Of a stretch of DNA of 32,975 bases, positions 29,440-32,975 are shown piece after piece (position 1 is the first letter of the stretch; every line of letters starts with the position of its first letter). The notes under the pieces were generated by a model. That model did not search any database, had not been told where the DNA came from, and was given only the letters and a program-made list of their open reading frames with translations. The stretch is from an uncultured Oscillospiraceae bacterium (lineage in GTDB: Bacteria > Bacillota > Clostridia > Oscillospirales > Oscillospiraceae): assembly GCA_944385365.1 (NCBI GenBank), contig CALWWW010000062.1:1-32975 (forward strand), read 5' to 3'. The position numbers and the translations under genes are program-made.

Positions 29440-30502
29440 AAATAAAACCTCAGACGAAATACAAGCCGAAATGTTTGAAAATATTGATGATACTTATGAA
29501 AAAACAAAAGGTTATTTCCTTTGGGATACACTAAAGGGAGTTGCAATAGCTATAAAAAACCTGTATTCACAATTATTAGTTGTGTTTCAAAAATTGGATA
29601 TTGAAAATCTTACCGGAAGTGAATTAGACCGTTTTGTTTCTCAAAGGACAGGAATTGAAAGACGTACGGCCACATATGCAACAGGAATATTAACAGTAAC
29701 AGGTAATGGAACAGTTGAAAAAGGTAGTTTTTTTGAGACTAAAGGTCTTGTAAGGTTTGAAGCTGTTGAAACAACAGTTATTGAAGGTGAAGCAGATATT
29801 GTAGTTCAAGCTGTTGTTGCAGGTATAAGCGGAAATGTGCCACCTGAAACGGTAACACAAATCCCAATAACTATAACTGGTATTAATAAATGCACGAATA
29901 AAGAAGCATTTACTGGTGGATATAGGGAAGAAAGCGATGAAGAATTAAGAATACGTTATTATGAAGACCTTCAACAACCTATCATTTCCGGAAACAAAAA
30001 TCATTATATCAAATGGGCGAAAGAAGTTCCTGGAGTGGGTAAGGCAAAGTGTTTTTCTCTTGCGTTTGGACCTAATACAGTAGAAGTCTGCATTATTGGA
30101 AATGATGGTCTTTCTGCATCTCCAGAATTGATTGAAGATGTTCAGAATTATATCGACCCAGGAAGCACCGGAAAAGGTGAAGGCGAAGCTCCAGCAGGTG
30201 CATATTGTACAGTTACAACTGCAACAGAAGTTAAAATTAATATAACTGGAAATATAAAAATAATAGCAGGTTATAATTTTGATGTTGTAAAAAAAGAGAT
30301 AGAAACCAATATCAAAGAATTTTTAAAAGAAAAATCTTTTGATGTAGATTATATAAGTTATGCTCAAATAGCTAATGTGATATTTAATACATCAGGTATT
30401 GAAGACTATTCAGAATTGCAGTTAAATGGTTCGATTTCAAATATTCCTGTTGGTGAAAGAGAAGTGGCAACACTTGGTGAGGTGAATTTGAGTGAGCTTT
30501 AA
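29432..30502 (+). CDS. Baseplate J-like protein (XkdT)
   Basis: 356 codons from the ATG at 29432, 7-8 nt after AGAGGTGA. ENLTGSELDRFVSQRTGIER, VVQAVVAGISGNVPPETVTQ, YREESDEELRIRYYEDLQQP and GVGKAKCFSL are the baseplate J/gp47 signatures. It forms the wedge arms with the gp25-like and XkdU-like proteins. Confidence 0.92.
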   Translation: MFENKTSDEIQAEMFENIDDTYEKTKGYFLWDTLKGVAIAIKNLYSQLLVVFQKLDIENLTGSELDRFVSQRTGIERRTATYATGILTVTGNGTVEKGSFFETKGLVRFEAVETTVIEGEADIVVQAVVAGISGNVPPETVTQIPITITGINKCTNKEAFTGGYREESDEELRIRYYEDLQQPIISGNKNHYIKWAKEVPGVGKAKCFSLAFGPNTVEVCIIGNDGLSASPELIEDVQNYIDPGSTGKGEGEAPAGAYCTVTTATEVKINITGNIKIIAGYNFDVVKKEIETNIKEFLKEKSFDVDYISYAQIANVIFNTSGIEDYSELQLNGSISNIPVGEREVATLGEVNLSEL

Positions 30503-31037
30503 AGATACTATAAAAAGCTATATTAATCGTATATACAGAAAAGATGATTTTACTAATGAATATTTAAAGGCTATTGGTTCAGAATTAGACAATGCGGAAA
30601 CAAATATTGCAGATTTTGAATCACAGCTTTTCTTTGATACAGCCACAAACTATGGTCTTAGACTTTATGAGCGTGATTTGGGTATTGTTAATACAAAGAC
30701 ACTAATATCTGATAGAAGACAAAATGTGCAGGCAAATTGGACAGCTGTTAGAGGTAAAAAGTTTAAATTAAGTGACATACAAAACATTTGTAATGCGTGG
30801 AGAAATGGTAAAGTTTCTGTCTCATTTACAAATGGTGTAATTGTACTTGAATTTAATGATATTTATGGTAGACCGTCTGATATAGACAGCCTTCTTGCAA
30901 CAATCGAAAATATAAAGCCTGCACATTTACCTTTAGAATATAGTATTTTATATCACACTTGGGGTGATGTTGCCAAAAAAACTTGGGGATTTTTCGGTGA
31001 TAAAAATTGGAATGATGTGAAAGAGGGTGAGTGGTAA
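30492..31037 (+). CDS. XkdU/YmfQ-like baseplate protein (DUF2313)
   Basis: 181 codons, GTG start overlapping the J-like gene by 11 nt; GGTGAGGTGA lies upstream. FTNEYLKAIGSELDNAETNI, LRLYERDLGI, LSDIQNICNAWRNGKVSVSF and IKPAHLPLEYSILYHTW match YmfQ/XkdU. It links the baseplate to the fibres. Confidence 0.87.
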   Translation: MSFKDTIKSYINRIYRKDDFTNEYLKAIGSELDNAETNIADFESQLFFDTATNYGLRLYERDLGIVNTKTLISDRRQNVQANWTAVRGKKFKLSDIQNICNAWRNGKVSVSFTNGVIVLEFNDIYGRPSDIDSLLATIENIKPAHLPLEYSILYHTWGDVAKKTWGFFGDKNWNDVKEGEW

Positions 31038-31850
31038 GTGGAATACACAGAAAATTATAATTTAAAAAAGCCTGATATGAATGATACTGCATCAATATCG
31101 GATATAAATGAAAATATGGATATTATAGACCAAAAATTAAAAGAAGCAGGACAAAGTGAACAATTGCAAAGTGATGTGACAGAGATAAAAACTGATATTG
31201 GAAGTCCATCTGATATAAGTTCAAGTCCAACAATATTTGGTAAGTTGGCAGAAATTAAAGAAACACTTACAACTAAGTTTAGTGAGATTATTTCCAAAAT
31301 AACTAGTATTGATAGTAAAATTGGCACTACGACAGATACAGGTGGTACTTCATCAGCGGGAGGTATATTTGCAAAATTAAATAAACTATTAACTGATTGG
31401 ACTACAACAAGAGCAAGTCGTATTGATACTATTTATACAAATACAAATACCAGTACCACATCAAGTAGTACAGGAACATTATGTCAGAGGTTGAATTATA
31501 TTAGAGCACTTATTGGAGCAAGTTCAGATAGTGGGACAGATACGATTTTTGGATTATTAAAGGGGTTGTTATCTAAAGGAATTGTAAAGAGTGTTCAAAG
31601 AGGAGAATATAATACAACTTTAGAATCTGATCTTGACTATGAAGATTTAACAATAAATACTATAAACATCAATAAATCTATACTTTTAGTTACAGCTTCA
31701 AATTCAACAGGTAATAATTCATATGTGCAGGCTGCTAATGGTAAAATTTTAAATTCTAATACTATCAGAATATATCGAACTGGATATAGTGTTGTTAATA
31801 GTACAAATAACTATCATAATACTAATTGGCAAGTGATTGAATTTTATTAA
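31038..31850 (+). CDS. Tail fibre / receptor-binding protein
   Basis: 270 codons, GTG start directly after the previous stop. ENYNLKKPDMNDTASISDIN then ENMDIIDQKLKE is the common N-terminal attachment motif of Bacillota fibres. Residues about 45-175 are helical and Ser/Thr/Gly-rich, with DTGGTSSAGGIFAKLN echoed later by SDSGTDTIFGLLKGL. The last 80 residues form a beta-rich tip (SVQRGEYNTTLESDL ... SNTIRIYRTGYSV ... WQVIEF). The tip probably meets the receptor. No variable-repeat or reverse-transcriptase element is present. Confidence 0.82.
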   Translation: MEYTENYNLKKPDMNDTASISDINENMDIIDQKLKEAGQSEQLQSDVTEIKTDIGSPSDISSSPTIFGKLAEIKETLTTKFSEIISKITSIDSKIGTTTDTGGTSSAGGIFAKLNKLLTDWTTTRASRIDTIYTNTNTSTTSSSTGTLCQRLNYIRALIGASSDSGTDTIFGLLKGLLSKGIVKSVQRGEYNTTLESDLDYEDLTINTININKSILLVTASNSTGNNSYVQAANGKILNSNTIRIYRTGYSVVNSTNNYHNTNWQVIEFY

Positions 31851-31863
31851 GAGGTGATTTTTT

Positions 31864-32154
31864 ATGTATAGATATGCAATTATAAATATAAAAACGGGAA
31901 TTGTTAAAGGTATAAGCAACTTAACAGGAGAAGTAAATAAACCTGATATGATTTTAATTTCTTCTGATTTTGATATTACAAACAAAAAATATATAAATGG
32001 TGAATGGATAGAATATACACCTGAGCCGCTTCCTGAGTCTGGACCAACAGATTTAGATATAATAAAAGAAGCGGTATTAAAATCAAATGAAGAATTAAGA
32101 CAAGAAGGCTATGACAACTGTGTAATGGATTTTATAAAGGAAGGTGTTATTTAA
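31864..32154 (+). CDS. Tail fibre-associated small protein
   Basis: 96 codons; GAGGTGA lies before the ATG. The N-terminus reads like a beta-stranded fibre-assembly or tip protein (YRYAIINIKTGIVKGISNLT ... INGEWIEYTPEPLPES) and the C-terminus is a helix. It lies between fibre and xkdX, like the small fibre-associated genes of related phages. The stop overlaps the xkdX start (TAATG). Exact role unknown. Confidence 0.6.
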   Translation: MYRYAIINIKTGIVKGISNLTGEVNKPDMILISSDFDITNKKYINGEWIEYTPEPLPESGPTDLDIIKEAVLKSNEELRQEGYDNCVMDFIKEGVI

Positions 32155-32279
32155 TGAGAAAATTGGTTGAAAGTTTAAAAAGATTATATTTATCCAATAG
32201 ATTAACACTTGAAGATATTGAAGAAAGAAAAACAAAAGGCACTATAAACGAGGAAGAATTTAATTATATTGTTAATTAG
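32154..32279 (+). CDS. xkdX: XkdX-family protein (41 residues)
   Basis: ATG at 32154 (TAATG overlap), TAG at 32277-32279. LVESLKRLYLSNRLTLEDIE and KGTINEEEFNYIVN give the family pattern 'LK.LY...L....I......G.I..EE...I'. XkdX proteins are tiny and of unknown function but nearly always lie just after the fibre genes and before lysis. Confidence 0.82.
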   Translation: MRKLVESLKRLYLSNRLTLEDIEERKTKGTINEEEFNYIVN

Positions 32280-32302
32280 CACATCAATAGATGTGTTTTT
32301 TT
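32280..32302 (+). terminator. Terminator after the tail genes
   Basis: Stem CACATC (32280-32285) / GATGTG (32290-32295), AATA loop, then seven T. Confidence 0.82.
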
Positions 32303-32430
32303 ATTGGGACTTTTTGGGATTTTAAAAAATTTATTATCTGAAAAGGGGGTGATTCCATTGGGCTTATTAATTTAAAACCGTAACTGTTAATTATTACATA
32401 TTATTTAAAAAGAAAAAGGAGAGATTATTT

Positions 32431-32781
32431 ATGAGAATTATTTACAAAGAAACAGGAAAAGAATATACATCAATTAACCCAGAAAAGAATTATGGATATA
32501 TAACACCTGACGGTGTATTCCATATGTTAGATGGTGCGAAATTTGCTTTTGAAGTAGTTGGTAATGGACCTGTTGTTGAGGTTGATGAAAATGAAATACC
32601 TTGTAAAAACGGATACCCACAGAATAACGGTGATAGTGTTGTGGTTCATGGTGTTTCTGATACAGGTCTTTTAAAACAGTTTGGTGATACAAAAGAAACA
32701 AGAACTTATAAGACAATTCCTTGTAACACTCCTGTTTTAGTTAAAATAGCTGAAGCTTACAGAATGATTTTAAATGCTTAA
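32431..32781 (+). CDS. Hypothetical protein of the lysis region
   Basis: 116 codons; AAAGGAGAG lies 8-9 nt before the ATG. Mainly beta in character (GYITPDGVFHMLDGAKFAFE, VVGNGPVVEVDENEIPC), with no membrane segment or signal peptide. It lies between two terminators just before the holin. It is therefore probably expressed as its own unit, as a virion accessory or lysis-linked protein. Not recognised. Confidence 0.6.
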   Translation: MRIIYKETGKEYTSINPEKNYGYITPDGVFHMLDGAKFAFEVVGNGPVVEVDENEIPCKNGYPQNNGDSVVVHGVSDTGLLKQFGDTKETRTYKTIPCNTPVLVKIAEAYRMILNA

Positions 32782-32793
32782 ATTACATAAATA

Positions 32794-32816
32794 AAGGGGC
32801 AAATGCCCCTTTTTTA
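32794..32816 (+). terminator. Terminator before the holin
   Basis: Stem AAGGGGC (32794-32800) / GCCCCTT (32805-32811) with a four-base loop and a T-run. Transcription of the holin must read through it or start after it. Confidence 0.82.
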
Positions 32817-32837
32817 TTATGAAGGTGGTGAAAATAT

Positions 32838-32975
32838 ATGGAATATAAAGCAATATTAATTACTGTAACAGGTGCTGTTGGCGGATTTTTTTCAATGCTT
32901 TTTGGTGGGTGGTCTACTGCATTAACTACTTTAATTTTATTTATGGCTATGGATTATATTACAGGTCTTATTGTT
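32838..32975 (+). CDS. Phage holin (Phage_holin_4 type), N-terminal part
   Basis: 46 codons, open to the window end; AAGGTGGTG lies 7 nt before the ATG. AILITVTGAVGGFFSMLFGG followed by WSTALTTLILFMAMDYITGL matches the 'toxin secretion/phage lysis holin' family, with the conserved second-helix DY.TG motif. Holins of this family are about 130-150 residues. It makes the membrane lesion that frees the amidase, whose 3' end is at the start of the window. Confidence 0.87.
   Translation, partial: MEYKAILITVTGAVGGFFSMLFGGWSTALTTLILFMAMDYITGLIV

Noticed and set aside
31038-31850. Diversity-generating retroelement on the tail fibre
   Set aside because: No reverse transcriptase, template repeat or accessory gene is present in the window.

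Overview
This is a low-G+C, AT-rich phage genome from a Bacillota host, most likely a Clostridia-type bacterium. The basis is AGGAGG-type ribosome sites, PBSX/XkdK-M-N-O-Q-S-T-U-X-type tail proteins and a RepA_N plasmid initiator. It reads best as a temperate phage that lives as a plasmid (a phage-plasmid). It has a contractile tail (sheath and tube genes) on an HK97-type head. No conventional integrase/attP module is visible. Instead there is a plasmid maintenance block: a ParA relative, a ribbon-helix-helix partner, a serine resolvase and a RepA_N initiator. The window opens inside the amidase (endolysin) and closes inside the holin of what looks like one lysis cassette, as expected if a circular genome had been cut there, with roughly 1 kb missing.

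Layout. 1-333: end of the endolysin. 334-791: non-coding, with terminators, a cluster of GACGTC palindromes and an oriT-like set of inverted repeats. 792-2917: leftward operon of unknown small proteins plus a ribbon-helix-helix regulator. 3010-4786: partition block (parA with an internal deletion and frameshift; intact partner) and resolvase. 5002-5876: leftward RepA_N gene with a long leader that carries an apparent antisense RNA and transcriptional attenuator. 5883-6908: leftward DUF4236/Ig-like membrane protein. 6936-7505: leftward Cro/CI-type repressor, with face-to-face promoters and operators at 7527-7630. 7656-13592: rightward early genes (replisome organiser, DnaB helicase, SSB, YopX and several small unknowns). 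13606-14049: ArpU/DUF1492-like late regulator. 14055-16629: terminators, a damaged tyrosine recombinase, a DNA-binding protein, an HNH/P-loop fusion and small terminase. 16622-32279: large terminase, portal, protease, capsid, connectors, sheath, tube, tail chaperone with a -1 frameshift site, tape measure, baseplate, fibre and XkdX. 32431-32975: a small unknown and the holin.

Main observations. (1) A 9-bp repeat, consensus GTAYAAGAA, occurs in tandem at four places: in front of parA, inside the ParB-like coding sequence, in front of the replisome organiser and, degenerately, inside the repressor coding sequence. In both genes the 9-bp period is in codon register and creates V-Q-E type tripeptide repeats. 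This looks like one dispersed centromere/operator system joining partition, lysogeny control and lytic replication. (2) The RepA_N leader has promoters with 17-bp spacers on both strands, an antisense transcript of about 106 nt ending at a strong hairpin, and mutually exclusive terminator/antiterminator pairings. This is the layout of antisense-RNA attenuation of copy number. (3) Three genes (parA, the tyrosine recombinase, a 56-codon early gene) look frame-disrupted. Two of them fit single-base homopolymer losses, so sequencing error must be excluded.

Functions are assigned by recognising families from protein sequence. No database search was possible.
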